The position numbers were made by a program, and so were the translations under genes. A stretch of DNA of 64,000 nt from NCBI RefSeq assembly GCF_001507855.1, contig NZ_LGEN01000001.1, positions 62,001 through 126,000 of the forward strand, written 5' to 3'. A model generated the notes under the pieces. That model made no database searches, was not told the origin of the DNA, and saw nothing but the letters and a program-made list of their open reading frames with translations. The DNA is from Halomonas sp. 54_146 (lineage in GTDB: Bacteria > Pseudomonadota > Gammaproteobacteria > Pseudomonadales > Halomonadaceae). Shown in pieces: positions 16,104 to 25,784 of the stretch; position 1 is the stretch's first letter, and every line of letters begins with the position of its first letter.

Positions 16104-17187
16104 GCGCGTCCGTAGCAATGCGCTCACTGCGCTTTTGGCACTGCTCCTCAAGCGCCCAGGCGACGTGTTCACGTACCAGTGCGCTTGGGTAGGCTCTACG
16201 TGCCCAGAGTGCGGCTTCCACGGCCTCGCTCCAAGGCGCGTTACCCAGGCCGATGGCGATATTGCGCAGCCAGCGTTGATAGCCAATACGCCGAATGGGG
16301 CTGCCGGCGGTTTTGTCCAAAAACTCCCCTTCGCCCCAGGAAAATAGGCTGATAAGCGAGGCGCGGTCTAAGTCATGGCGCGGCGCAAAGTCATCTTCCT
16401 GGGTGATATGGGTAAAACGAGTAAAAGGGCAGACCAGTTGGCAGTCGTCGCAGCCGTAAATACGGTTGCCCATGGCGCGGCGAAACTCAACGGGAATAGC
16501 GCCATGCAGTTCGATGGTGAGATACGAAATGCACTTTTTCGAGTCGACCACTTTGTCGTCGACAATCGCGCCAGTGGGGCAGGCGGTGCGGCAAGCGCTG
16601 CAGCTGCCGCAGTGTTCGTGTTCAAACGGCGCATCAATGGGCAGCGGTAGGTTGGTGTAGAGTTCGCCAAGAAAAAACAGCGAGCCCGCTTTGGGGTTGA
16701 GCAGCATGGCGTTTTTGCCAAACCAGCCAAGCCCCGCTTTTTGAGCCAGCGCGCGTTCCATCACCGGCGCTGAGTCGACAAACGCGCGGTAGCCGAAGTC
16801 GCCGACTTCCTGCTCAATTTTTTTTGCTAAAAGGGCTAACCGTTTGCGCATTAGCTTGTGATAATCGCGCCCCAGGGCGTAGCGGGATACATAGGCGCGG
16901 CTGGGCTGGCCAAGTACCTTGGTGCTTTCCACCTCGGCGGGCAGGTAATCCATGCGCACGCTGATAATGCGCTGAGTGCCGGGTTCAAGCTCTGCCGGGC
17001 GGGTGCGCTTGGTGCCATGCTTGGCCATAAAGCCCATTTCGCCCTGGTAGCCTTTTTCCAGCCACGCGTCGAGGTGGGCTTCATGCGCCGACAGGTCAAT
17101 ATCAGTGATGCCCACTTGCTGAAAGCCCAGCTCGCGCCCCCAGGTTTTAATCAGTTCGGCAAGGCGAGCAAGCGTTGGGTCAGTCAT
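16099..17187 (-). CDS. queG: Epoxyqueuosine reductase
   Basis: 362 aa from ATG 17187 (MTDPTLARLAELI), the start that best matches E. coli QueG; an ATG at 17226 would add 13 residues. It performs the last step of queuosine synthesis in tRNA with cobalamin. Two 4Fe-4S motifs are visible: CGSCSACRTACP and CDDCQLVCP. The cobO gene elsewhere in the window would supply adenosylcobalamin. It diverges from nnr. Confidence 0.96.
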   Translation of the reverse strand: MTDPTLARLAELIKTWGRELGFQQVGITDIDLSAHEAHLDAWLEKGYQGEMGFMAKHGTKRTRPAELEPGTQRIISVRMDYLPAEVESTKVLGQPSRAYVSRYALGRDYHKLMRKRLALLAKKIEQEVGDFGYRAFVDSAPVMERALAQKAGLGWFGKNAMLLNPKAGSLFFLGELYTNLPLPIDAPFEHEHCGSCSACRTACPTGAIVDDKVVDSKKCISYLTIELHGAIPVEFRRAMGNRIYGCDDCQLVCPFTRFTHITQEDDFAPRHDLDRASLISLFSWGEGEFLDKTAGSPIRRIGYQRWLRNIAIGLGNAPWSEAVEAALWARRAYPSALVREHVAWALEEQCQKRSERIATDAP

Positions 17188-17319
17188 TACGTGGCGTGAG
17201 CGTGCAAGGGCAGTGGAATCCGGCATAGTGAGTCATATAAATTAGCGTAATAAGCGCGCTATGCTAACGCATTAGCAGCCATCAAAACATGTGTCCTGAA
17301 ACATGTGAAAGGAGCGATC

Positions 17320-18834
17320 GTGACGGTCCCGAATACTTCCATGCTACGCCCGCTATACAAAGCCGCCCAGGTGCGCGAACTGGATCGACGCACGATTGCC
17401 GGTGGCATCGATGGTTTTGCATTAATGCAGCGCGCCGCTTCAAGTGCCTGGCACAGTTTCCGTTCACGCTGGCCCCAGGCGCGCAGCTTAACCGTGATGT
17501 GTGGAAATGGTAACAACGGTGGCGATGGCCATGTGTTCGCCGCGCTTGCCATGCAGTCTGGCCTCAAAGTGCAGCGGGTTACCCTGAAGCCGCTTGATGC
17601 GCTAAGCGGCGACGCGGCTCGCGCAGCACAGCTGGCAACCTCGGCTGGGGTGGGCTGTGAAGAATGGCACGCTGGCACTGAATTGGGCGGGGAAGTCATT
17701 GTTGATGCGCTGCTTGGCACCGGTTTGACCGGCGAAGTGGAAGGGCGCTTCAAGCGTGCGATTGAAATGATCAATGCCGCGCATCGGCCGGTACTGGCAA
17801 TTGATATTCCCTCAGGATTAGTCGCTGACACCGGCGCTGTGCCAGGGGTTGCCGTTAAGGCGGCCTGCACGGTGACATTTATTGGCGATAAAATTGGTTT
17901 GCATACGGGTGATGCACCGGCCTATACGGGGGAGATCGATTTTCGCCCGCTGGGCGTTAAAGCCCAGGCCTATTTTGATATTCCAGCCACGGCTTGGCGC
18001 TTGGATGATTCGCTGCTGGCAGACGCCTTCGTGCCCCGCCTGCGCACCAGCCATAAAGGCGATATGGGCCACGTGCTGGTGATGGGTGGTGCCCCCGGAT
18101 TTGGCGGAGCGGCGCTCTTGGCGTGCCAAGCGGCTGCAAGGCTGGGCGCGGGCAAAGTGAGTTTGGCAACCGCCCCTGAACACGTTGTTGCAAGCCTGGT
18201 ACGCTGCCCAGAAGTGATGGCGCACGGTATACGAGGTGGCGCAGAGGCGAGCGAGTTACCCAAAAGCGCCGACGTTGTGGTGGTAGGGCCGGGGCTGGGG
18301 CAGGCCGCCTGGGGGCAAGCGGTGCTGCAAAGCGCGCTGCAGTCAAACGCCCCGTTGGTGGTCGATGCTGATGGTCTAAACTTGTTGGCGCGCCAGTGGC
18401 CGGATGTTCGCCGCGATAACTGGATATTGACCCCGCACCCAGGGGAAGCCGCGCGGCTATTGAACTGTTCTGTCGCTGATATCCAAGCGGATCGCCCCGT
18501 CGCCGTTCAGGCGCTGCAGCGAGCGCGAGGCGGCGTGGTGATTTTAAAAGGCGCGGGTAGTCTCATCGCAGGCCCCAGCGGCTTGGTGGTTTGCCCTTAC
18601 GGCAACCCGGGTATGGCGAGTGGCGGCATGGGCGATGCGCTCAGCGGCATGTTGGGTGCCTTGGTTGCCCAGCGTGGTGCCTTGGTTGCCCAGTATAGTG
18701 GCATGGAATTGAGCGCTTGGCTGGCCACCATGGTGCATGCGTTAGCGGCAGACCGCGCGGCAGAACAGGAAGGCGAGCGTGGCCTGCTGGCGAGTGATCT
18801 GGCATCCTATGCGCGAAAATTGATTAATCCTTGA
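17320..18834 (+). CDS. nnr: Bifunctional NAD(P)H-hydrate epimerase / ADP-dependent dehydratase
   Basis: 504 aa. The N-terminal YjeF_N epimerase (about 1-215, GNGNNGGDGHV) and C-terminal YjeF_C dehydratase (about 225-500, GDMGHVLVMGG, LTPHPGEAARL, NPGMASGGMGDALSG) together repair hydrated NAD(P)H. GTG 17320 is chosen because AAAGGAG precedes it; another GTG lies at 17305. A 21-bp direct duplication at 18655-18696 repeats GALVAQ near the C-terminal catalytic loop. The stop region overlaps the reading frame into tsaE by a few bases. Confidence 0.95.
   Translation: MTVPNTSMLRPLYKAAQVRELDRRTIAGGIDGFALMQRAASSAWHSFRSRWPQARSLTVMCGNGNNGGDGHVFAALAMQSGLKVQRVTLKPLDALSGDAARAAQLATSAGVGCEEWHAGTELGGEVIVDALLGTGLTGEVEGRFKRAIEMINAAHRPVLAIDIPSGLVADTGAVPGVAVKAACTVTFIGDKIGLHTGDAPAYTGEIDFRPLGVKAQAYFDIPATAWRLDDSLLADAFVPRLRTSHKGDMGHVLVMGGAPGFGGAALLACQAAARLGAGKVSLATAPEHVVASLVRCPEVMAHGIRGGAEASELPKSADVVVVGPGLGQAAWGQAVLQSALQSNAPLVVDADGLNLLARQWPDVRRDNWILTPHPGEAARLLNCSVADIQADRPVAVQALQRARGGVVILKGAGSLIAGPSGLVVCPYGNPGMASGGMGDALSGMLGALVAQRGALVAQYSGMELSAWLATMVHALAADRAAEQEGERGLLASDLASYARKLINP
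18655..18696. repeat. 21-bp direct duplication inside nnr
   Basis: Copies at 18655-18675 and 18676-18696 differ at two end positions and encode GALVAQR then GALVAQY, an in-frame 7-residue addition. Confidence 0.9.
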
Positions 18835-18845
18835 AGGCAGCCCAC

Positions 18846-19379
18846 ATGCAGGTGCAATTAGACAATGAAGAGGCTCAGGTTGGCTTTGGCGAAGCGCTCG
18901 GGCTTGCGTTGCAAGGGCGCGGGCTGGTGTATCTTGAAGGTGAGCTGGGTGCCGGTAAAACCACGCTAACACGTGGTATTCTGCGAGCTTACGGCCATCA
19001 AGGGGCAGTCAAAAGCCCTACCTACACGCTGGTGGAGCCTTACGAACTGGGCTCCCAGCGGATTTATCATCTCGATTTGTACCGTCTGTCTGACCCTGAA
19101 GAGCTTGAGTTTATCGGTGGCCGCGATGTGTTTGCCGACGATGCACTTATTCTTGTTGAATGGCCTAGCCGCGGTGAGGGCTGGCTGCCTACGCCTGATC
19201 TTCGCCTGATGTTGGAAGTGGCTGCTCAAGGTCGCCTAGTGGCCTTAACGGCTTGCAGCGATAAGGGTGAGCAGGCGCTTGCACGATTACACGACAGAAC
19301 ACGTTTACCAGGCAGGCCAGGTTTACAAGATGAGTTAAGTTCCAATCAGCTGGAGAACGGTGTGATTCAATGGAAATGA
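18846..19379 (+). CDS. tsaE: tRNA threonylcarbamoyladenosine biosynthesis ATPase
   Basis: 177 aa. TsaE acts with TsaB and TsaD to make t6A at position 37 of ANN-decoding tRNAs. Walker A is GELGAGKTTLTRG; SPTYTLVEPY and HLDLYRL follow as expected, and LVEWPSRG is the conserved switch region. ATG 18846 is preferred to a TTG at 18831. The gene overlaps amiC by 10 bp. The C-terminus carries about 25 extra polar residues. Confidence 0.96.
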   Translation: MQVQLDNEEAQVGFGEALGLALQGRGLVYLEGELGAGKTTLTRGILRAYGHQGAVKSPTYTLVEPYELGSQRIYHLDLYRLSDPEELEFIGGRDVFADDALILVEWPSRGEGWLPTPDLRLMLEVAAQGRLVALTACSDKGEQALARLHDRTRLPGRPGLQDELSSNQLENGVIQWK

Positions 19380-20833
19380 AAGACATAGCGGTACATGTCT
19401 ATCGTTTGTTAGCCGCCAGTTTTTTGGCCCTAGCGGCGATTGATGTTCAAGCGTCCAGCGTGGAAAGTATGCGCCTGTGGGCGGCACCAGACCATGCGCG
19501 GCTGGTCTTTGATCTTTCCTCGGCCACGAATGCCAATGTATTTTCGTTGGAAAACCCAGCGCGTTTGGTGATTGATTTGGACGACACCCAAATGGACACC
19601 GACCCCAGCACACTGCCGTTGCATGACAGTGCGATTACCTCGGTGCGCACCGGCATCCGCGATGGCGGCGGCCTGCGGGTAGTGCTTGAACTCAATCGAG
19701 ACATTGAGCCGCGCCATTTTACCCTGACACCTAACGACCAATACGGTCATCGGCTGGTCGTTGATCTGGAATATCCCGGTGAAAGCGCCGTTGAGAACCC
19801 GATCGACCCTATTGAGGCGATGATTCGAGACCAGGAAATTCAGTCTCAGCGTGCGACCGCACAGCAGCAGGTGCCGGGTAGTGTGGCGACTCCTGTGCCA
19901 AGCCCGCCAGTAGAAGTGCAAGAGGCAAGAGCGCACCCGCGTAGAGATATTATTATTGCGGTTGACGCCGGCCACGGCGGTGAAGACCCCGGTGCCATCG
20001 GCCCTGCAGGAACGCGCGAAAAAGATGTGGTGTTGGAAATTGCCCGTCGTTTAGCGGCGCAAGTCAACGGCACTGAAGGGTTCAAAGCCGTGCTGGTGCG
20101 CGATGGCGATTACTATTTAGGGCTGCGCCAGCGCACGGCGTTGGCGCGTGATCAGAAAGCAGATTTCTTTGTGTCAATACATGCCGATGCCTTCACTAGC
20201 CCGCGCCCGCAAGGCAGTTCGGTTTATGCGCTTTCGCAGCGCGGTGCCACCTCTGAAACGGCCCAGTGGCTGGCCGATAGCGAGAACCGCTCTGATCTGA
20301 TCGGTGGTGTTGATGGCAGCCTGTCGCTACGTGATAAAGACCAAGTGTTGCGTGGCGTGCTGTTGGATTTGACCATGACCGCCACGCTCAATGACTCGCT
20401 GTCGATTGGGGGGCAGGTGCTAGAGCAGTTGGGTCGGGTTAATCGGCTGCATAAATCTCGGGTGGAGCAAGCCGGTTTTATGGTGCTGAAATCGCCTGAT
20501 ATACCCTCGCTATTGATTGAGGTTGGCTTTATTTCCAACCCCGATGAAGAGCGTCGTCTGCGCGACCCGGTGCATCAGTCAGGGCTTTCTCAGGCAATTT
20601 TCAGTGGTTTGCGCGAGCACTTTCAGCGCTACCCACCGCCCGCTAGTCTGCTCGCCTGGCAGCGCGATAACCAGCGCCGCCCTTCGGGTAACGAGTACCG
20701 TATTCAGTCTGGCGATACCCTGTCAGCGATTGCAGTGCGCCACGGCGTGCCGGTTAATCAGCTTAAGCAGGCCAATGACATCAATGGCGATGTGATCCGC
20801 GTTGGCCAAGTGCTACAGATTCCCCGTTCATGA
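19370..20833 (+). CDS. amiC: N-acetylmuramoyl-L-alanine amidase with AMIN and LysM domains
   Basis: 487 aa, exported periplasmic cell-separation amidase. A signal peptide covers about 1-29 (hydrophobic LLAASFLALAAIDVQA). The AMIN septal-targeting domain spans about 30-130, a linker follows, then Amidase_3 (about 190-415) with zinc ligands in DAGHGGEDPG and SIHADAF and a catalytic Glu in IEVGFISNPDEE. A C-terminal LysM (about 440-486, YRIQSGDTLSAIA) binds peptidoglycan. The tsaE-amiC-mutL-miaA-hfq order is conserved across gammaproteobacteria. AmiC versus AmiB naming is not certain. Confidence 0.94.
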   Translation: MEMKDIAVHVYRLLAASFLALAAIDVQASSVESMRLWAAPDHARLVFDLSSATNANVFSLENPARLVIDLDDTQMDTDPSTLPLHDSAITSVRTGIRDGGGLRVVLELNRDIEPRHFTLTPNDQYGHRLVVDLEYPGESAVENPIDPIEAMIRDQEIQSQRATAQQQVPGSVATPVPSPPVEVQEARAHPRRDIIIAVDAGHGGEDPGAIGPAGTREKDVVLEIARRLAAQVNGTEGFKAVLVRDGDYYLGLRQRTALARDQKADFFVSIHADAFTSPRPQGSSVYALSQRGATSETAQWLADSENRSDLIGGVDGSLSLRDKDQVLRGVLLDLTMTATLNDSLSIGGQVLEQLGRVNRLHKSRVEQAGFMVLKSPDIPSLLIEVGFISNPDEERRLRDPVHQSGLSQAIFSGLREHFQRYPPPASLLAWQRDNQRRPSGNEYRIQSGDTLSAIAVRHGVPVNQLKQANDINGDVIRVGQVLQIPRS

Positions 20834-20864
20834 GGCTGTTTTATGAGACTGAGTGTTGACTGAT

Positions 20865-22832
20865 ATGACGTCTAGCGCACCGCGTATTCATGTGCTCGAC
20901 CCACGGCTGGCCAACCAGATTGCCGCTGGCGAAGTGGTTGAGCGCCCCTCGTCGGTCACCAAAGAGCTGATTGAAAACGCCATCGATGCGGGTAGCCAGC
21001 GCATTGAAGTGGAGATTGAACAGGGCGGTGCGCGGCTGATTAAAGTGCGCGACGACGGTATTGGCATTGGTGAAGAGGACTTGCCGCTGGCTCTGGCGCG
21101 CCATGCGACCAGTAAAATCGGCAGCTTGGAAGATTTGGAGGGCGTTAGTTCGCTAGGTTTTCGTGGCGAAGCGTTGGCGTCCATTAGCTCTGTCTCGCGG
21201 CTTGAACTGATTTCTAATGCTGACGATGACCCACGCCAAGGCTGGCGAGTGGTGGCAGAAGGGCGAGGAATGGAGGCGCGGGTAACCCCTGCGCCGCACC
21301 CCCGTGGCACTAGCGTCAGCGTGCGCGATCTGTTTTTTAATACCCCTGCTCGGCGCAAGTTTCTGCGCACTGAAAAGACCGAATTTGCCCATGTAGAAGA
21401 GGCGTTTCGCCGCCAGGCGTTATCGCGTTACGACATTGCCTGGGTGTTGCGCCACAACCAAAAGGTGATTCATCAGCTGCCTGCCGGGCACTCTGCCAGT
21501 GCTCGCGAGCGGCGAATTGCCTCGCTACTGGGCAAAAACTTTATCGAGCACGCCCGTTATATCGAACGCGAGGCAGGCGGCTTGCGGCTAAGCGGCTGGG
21601 TGGGTTTGCCTACCCATTCTCGCTCGCAGGCCGACCAGCAGTACTTTTTCGTTAACGGGCGCGTGGTGCGTGACCGCTTGGTCGCCCATGCGGTGCGCCA
21701 AGCCTACCGTGATGTGCTGTTTAATGGCCGCCACCCGGTATTCGTGCTTTATCTTGCGCTTGACCCAGACGTTGTCGATGTCAACGTTCACCCCACCAAA
21801 CATGAAGTGCGCTTTCGTGATGGCCGCATGGTGCACGACTTTCTCTATTCGAGCCTGCACCACTGCTTGGCGTCTGCCAAACCCGCCGAGAACAGCGAAG
21901 AGGGCAGTGCCGATGCTGATGCCAATGCCCATTCAGTTGATAGCCTAGGCGCATCGCCTCAGGGTGGGGAGCAAACAAGCGAACGTTCAGGTGAACATTT
22001 AGCAGCAAGCGCCGAACAGCCCCGTTGGCAGCAGCAGGGTATTGCACTAACGCATTCGCCAGACCGGCATCCCGGTGCTGAGCGCGTTCGACGCTTTATG
22101 CAGGGGTATCAGGCATTGCACCCCAATCATGAAGCCTCGCTATTAACGCCCCAGGCGAGTGCCCCAAATGAATGGGCTAGTAGAGAAACCGCTAACGAAG
22201 TGCGTGAAGTCCCGCAGATGATGCCCGATGACGACCCCACTGCGCCGCCGCCGTTGGGATTCGCGTTGGGCCAGTTGCACGGTATCTATATTGTTGCACA
22301 GAACGCCCAGGGCTTAGTGCTTGTGGATATGCACGCTGCCCACGAGCGGATTGTTTACGAGCGAATGAAAGCTCAGTTGGCCGCCGCTAAAGGGCTTGAT
22401 GCTCAGCCGCTGCTAGTGCCGGTTTCCATTGCGGCTAGCCGGGCAGAAGTAGCGACAGCCGAAAGTGAGCAAGCAGCTATCGCAAAGCTGGGTGTTGAGT
22501 TGGATATCGCAGGGCCAGAAACCCTACTCGTGCGCCAATTGCCCGCTTTGCTGGCCCAGGCTGACCCTGAAGCCTTGGTACATCAAATGCTGGAAGAGCT
22601 AGCACGCTTCGGGCGTACTCATCAGATTGAAACGCGACTACATGAGTTGCTCTCCACCATGGCGTGTCACGGGAGCGTGCGTGCTAATCGACGCCTTACC
22701 CTTGATGAAATGAACGCCTTACTGCGCGATATGGAGCGCACTGAGCGCAGCGACCAGTGTAACCATGGTCGTCCTACATGGACGCAAATGGGCCTCAAAG
22801 CGCTCGATCGATTGTTTCTGCGCGGCCAATAA
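20865..22832 (+). CDS. mutL: DNA mismatch repair protein MutL
   Basis: 655 aa. The GHKL ATPase at the N-terminus ([25 protein letters not shown]) is followed by the transducer domain, a variable linker (about 345-455) and the dimerisation domain. The C-terminal CNHGRPT is present. I see no DQHAxxE endonuclease motif (the matching region reads DMHAAHERI), as in MutH-dependent MutL. ATG 20865 is chosen over GTG 20853. Confidence 0.97.
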   Translation: MTSSAPRIHVLDPRLANQIAAGEVVERPSSVTKELIENAIDAGSQRIEVEIEQGGARLIKVRDDGIGIGEEDLPLALARHATSKIGSLEDLEGVSSLGFRGEALASISSVSRLELISNADDDPRQGWRVVAEGRGMEARVTPAPHPRGTSVSVRDLFFNTPARRKFLRTEKTEFAHVEEAFRRQALSRYDIAWVLRHNQKVIHQLPAGHSASARERRIASLLGKNFIEHARYIEREAGGLRLSGWVGLPTHSRSQADQQYFFVNGRVVRDRLVAHAVRQAYRDVLFNGRHPVFVLYLALDPDVVDVNVHPTKHEVRFRDGRMVHDFLYSSLHHCLASAKPAENSEEGSADADANAHSVDSLGASPQGGEQTSERSGEHLAASAEQPRWQQQGIALTHSPDRHPGAERVRRFMQGYQALHPNHEASLLTPQASAPNEWASRETANEVREVPQMMPDDDPTAPPPLGFALGQLHGIYIVAQNAQGLVLVDMHAAHERIVYERMKAQLAAAKGLDAQPLLVPVSIAASRAEVATAESEQAAIAKLGVELDIAGPETLLVRQLPALLAQADPEALVHQMLEELARFGRTHQIETRLHELLSTMACHGSVRANRRLTLDEMNALLRDMERTERSDQCNHGRPTWTQMGLKALDRLFLRGQ

Positions 22833-22878
22833 AACCTGTTTAATCGACAATCCCTTACTGATGGGAGTTTTACCGCGC

Positions 22879-23817
22879 ATGGAAGATACGCGCCCTTGGG
22901 CGATTTTTTTAATGGGTCCTACCGCCGCGGGTAAAACGGATACCGCGATTGCGCTTCATGAGCGCCTGGGGCATGAGCTGATTAGCGTTGATTCGGCTAT
23001 GGTCTATCGCAGCATGGATATTGGCAGTGCAAAGCCTAGCGCTGCTGAGCTTGCCCGTGCTCCCCATCGCTTAATTGATATCCGAGACCCTTCCGAGCCA
23101 TATTCCGCCGCTGATTTTCGCGAAGATGCGCTGGCGCATATGCGACAAATTAGCACGGCAGGCAAGGTGCCGCTCTTAGTGGGGGGCACCATGCTTTACT
23201 ACAAGCGGTTGCTAGAAGGTGTGGCGAATTTGCCTTCAGCAGATCCTGCTATACGTCAGCAGCTTGAGGCGCAGTGGCAAGCGGAAGGGCTTAACTCACT
23301 GCATAAACAGCTGTTAGCAGTGGATTCAGTGTCTGCACAGCGTATCCACCCCAATGACCCTCAGCGCTTAATGCGCGCGTTGGAAGTGTATTACGCCAGT
23401 GGCCGTCCGATGAGCGAGTTATGGGCGGAACAGCAGCCGGAAACCTTTCCATGGCGGGTGTTGTCGATAGCGTTAGCGCCAAGTGATCGTGCTTTTTTGC
23501 ACCAGCGTATTGCTAAGCGTTTTGAAGTAATGCTTGGCGAGGGCTTGATAAATGAAGTGGCCGCCCTCAAAAAGCGTAATGACTTACATTTAGGTCTTCC
23601 AGCGATGAAGAGCGTTGGCTATCGCCAAGTGTGGGACTACCTTGAAGGTAAGTATGATTACGCCACGCTCGTTGAGCGCGGGATAATTGCAACGCGTCAG
23701 CTCGCAAAGCGTCAGCTAACGTGGTTGAGAAGTTGGCCAGAACTTGAATGGGTAGATTCTCAGCGCTCTGACGCTTTGGATAAGGTGCTGAAATTCGTGC
23801 GTGAAAGCGGTGCTTAG
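22879..23817 (+). CDS. miaA: tRNA dimethylallyltransferase
   Basis: 312 aa. It adds the isopentenyl group to A37 of tRNAs reading UNN codons. The P-loop is GPTAAGKT near the N-terminus; [16 protein letters not shown] and [14 protein letters not shown] are family signatures. ATG 22879 has GGGAG about 11 nt upstream; ATG 22861 is an alternative. The end of mutL lies 46 bp before. Confidence 0.96.
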   Translation: MEDTRPWAIFLMGPTAAGKTDTAIALHERLGHELISVDSAMVYRSMDIGSAKPSAAELARAPHRLIDIRDPSEPYSAADFREDALAHMRQISTAGKVPLLVGGTMLYYKRLLEGVANLPSADPAIRQQLEAQWQAEGLNSLHKQLLAVDSVSAQRIHPNDPQRLMRALEVYYASGRPMSELWAEQQPETFPWRVLSIALAPSDRAFLHQRIAKRFEVMLGEGLINEVAALKKRNDLHLGLPAMKSVGYRQVWDYLEGKYDYATLVERGIIATRQLAKRQLTWLRSWPELEWVDSQRSDALDKVLKFVRESGA

Positions 23818-23892
23818 CGTAAGATAGTCCTTCAAGATTGTGCTTTAAGATAGTTATTTGGTAAATGTGTGTTTTCGAGTGGCTGAATAACT

Positions 23893-23955
23893 GAGCCTTT
23901 CGGGCAACACTAGGCTCTTTGGGCATTAGTTGGCCTTTCGGGCAGTAAATAATAG
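23893..23955. repeat. About 20-bp imperfect tandem repeat in the miaA-hfq gap
   Basis: Three imperfect copies of a unit around gcctttcgggca. The 206-bp gap 23818-24023 otherwise holds only the presumed hfq promoter region, where I could not identify boxes. Confidence 0.6.
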
Positions 23956-24023
23956 TGCGGCGTAGCACCAGTAGGGCACGCCATTTGATAATTAACCCCA
24001 ACGACAGTTTTAGGGAGAGCAAC

Positions 24024-24272
24024 ATGTCCAAAGGGCAGTCCCTTCAAGACCCGTACTTGAATATTTTGCGCAAGGAGCGCATTCCGGTCTCCATCTTTTT
24101 GGTCAACGGCATTAAGTTGCAAGGCCAGATCGAATCGTTTGACCAGTTTGTGATCTTGTTGCGTAATACCGTAAGTCAGATGGTTTATAAACACGCTATT
24201 TCCACGGTTGTGCCATCTCGTAACGTGCGCTTGCCTGCGCAAGACCCGGCAGAGCAGGATGCAGAGATTTAA
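24024..24272 (+). CDS. hfq: RNA chaperone Hfq
   Basis: 82 aa. The Sm1 and Sm2 motifs are intact: [20 protein letters not shown] and the [12 protein letters not shown] rim. It forms a hexameric ring that pairs small RNAs with mRNAs. The C-terminal tail after the Sm core is short (about 15 residues). ATG 24024 is preceded by GGGAG. Confidence 0.99.
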   Translation: MSKGQSLQDPYLNILRKERIPVSIFLVNGIKLQGQIESFDQFVILLRNTVSQMVYKHAISTVVPSRNVRLPAQDPAEQDAEI

Positions 24273-24309
24273 CACCGCTGGATAAGCATGAGAGTCCACG
24301 AGGTATTGA

Positions 24310-25620
24310 TTGTTTTTCGAACGCCCAGACGCCGGTGAAACGGCAGTTCTTGTTCACGTCGATTTCCATGATGAACAAAAACGTGAAGACCCGGGTGAGT
24401 TTTTAGAGCTCGTACGCTCTGCTGGTGCAGAGCCTGCGACTCTACTCACTGCTAGCCGACACCGCCCTGATTCACGCACGTTTATTGGGTCAGGTAAGTT
24501 GGAAGAGCTGCGAGCATTGCTCGCGGCTCACGCAGCAGAACTGGTGATCTTCAACCACAGCTTAAGCCCCTCTCAAGAGCGCAATGTAGAGCAAGAGCTC
24601 AAGTGCCGAGTGCTTGACCGTACCGGTCTGATTCTCGATATTTTTGCGCAACGGGCAAGAACCCATGAAGGTAAGCTGCAAGTCGAGCTTGCCCAGCTTG
24701 AATATATGTCGACTCGCCTAGTACGCGGGTGGACACACCTTGAACGCCAAAAAGGCGGCATTGGCCTGCGCGGGCCAGGTGAAACGCAGCTTGAAACTGA
24801 CCGTCGTCTTTTGCGCGGGCGAATTAAGTCGATACATAAGCGGCTTGATAAAGTACGCAGCCAGCGCGACCAAAACCGTCGTGCCCGTGCCCGCGCTGAA
24901 ATTCATAGCGTTTCATTAGTGGGTTACACCAACGCCGGTAAATCGACGCTGTTTAATGCGTTGACCAATGCTGAGGTGTACGCCGCCGACCAGCTTTTTG
25001 CGACGCTTGACCCTACGCTGCGCCGGCTGGAAATTGAAGACGTTGGCCCTGTCGTGTTGGCTGATACCGTTGGTTTTATTCGCCACTTGCCACACAAGTT
25101 GGTGGAGGCGTTTCAAGCAACGCTGCAAGAAGCATCCGAAGCAACGCTGCTAGTTCATGTGATTGACGCCGCTGACCCTGATCGCGAGCTAAACGTAGAA
25201 CAGGTGGATTTGGTGCTCAAAGAGATCGGTGCTGATGATGTGCCGGTGCTTAAAGTCATGAATAAAATTGATAAGCTCGATAGCGCGCCACGTATTGAAC
25301 GTGACGGCCAAGGTGTGCCGGAAGTTGTGTGGCTCTCGGCTCAGCAGGGGCAAGGGCTTGAGCTGCTACACGAAGCACTTACCGAACGCTTGGCAAATGA
25401 TGTCATTGGCTTTTCGCTGACACTCAGCCCTGAGCAAGGTAAGCTGCGCGCTGGCCTGCATGAGCTTAATGCCGTTCGCGAAGAGGCTTTTGATGAACAA
25501 GGTCACTCTGTGCTGGATGTGCGCTTGCCACGACGTGATTTTAATCAGTTGATGGCGCAATTGGGTGAGCGATCCAATACGTATTTACCTAAAGCACTAC
25601 GTGAAACCGATGAGTGGTAG
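24310..25620 (+). CDS. hflX: Ribosome-splitting GTPase HflX
   Basis: 436 aa. It begins with TTG (24310) encoding MFFERPDAGE, a typical HflX N-terminus, with GAGG upstream. The HflX N-domain and a coiled-coil (about 165-195) precede the GTPase domain with GYTNAGKSTLFNAL and ADTVGFI. It dissociates stalled or stress-inactivated ribosomes. It is 37 bp after hfq and probably cotranscribed. Confidence 0.97.
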   Translation: MFFERPDAGETAVLVHVDFHDEQKREDPGEFLELVRSAGAEPATLLTASRHRPDSRTFIGSGKLEELRALLAAHAAELVIFNHSLSPSQERNVEQELKCRVLDRTGLILDIFAQRARTHEGKLQVELAQLEYMSTRLVRGWTHLERQKGGIGLRGPGETQLETDRRLLRGRIKSIHKRLDKVRSQRDQNRRARARAEIHSVSLVGYTNAGKSTLFNALTNAEVYAADQLFATLDPTLRRLEIEDVGPVVLADTVGFIRHLPHKLVEAFQATLQEASEATLLVHVIDAADPDRELNVEQVDLVLKEIGADDVPVLKVMNKIDKLDSAPRIERDGQGVPEVVWLSAQQGQGLELLHEALTERLANDVIGFSLTLSPEQGKLRAGLHELNAVREEAFDEQGHSVLDVRLPRRDFNQLMAQLGERSNTYLPKALRETDEW

Positions 25621-25621
25621 G

Positions 25622-25652
25622 CTATCCATTACGACGCCTATCTATTATGACG
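25622..25652. repeat. 16-bp direct repeat after hflX
   Basis: Two imperfect copies of ctatccattacgacg-like sequence directly after the hflX stop. Confidence 0.55.
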
Positions 25653-25784
25653 TTTAGTGCGCTGCTAGTATTCTGTTTCGTATAAAAATGGTACAAGATT
25701 TATAGAGCAATAATATCAAAACGCGGTGGCTGAGCCTGCGAGCGATGTCGCCAGCGTTAGCGAATACCTTAGTGGAGACGAAGT

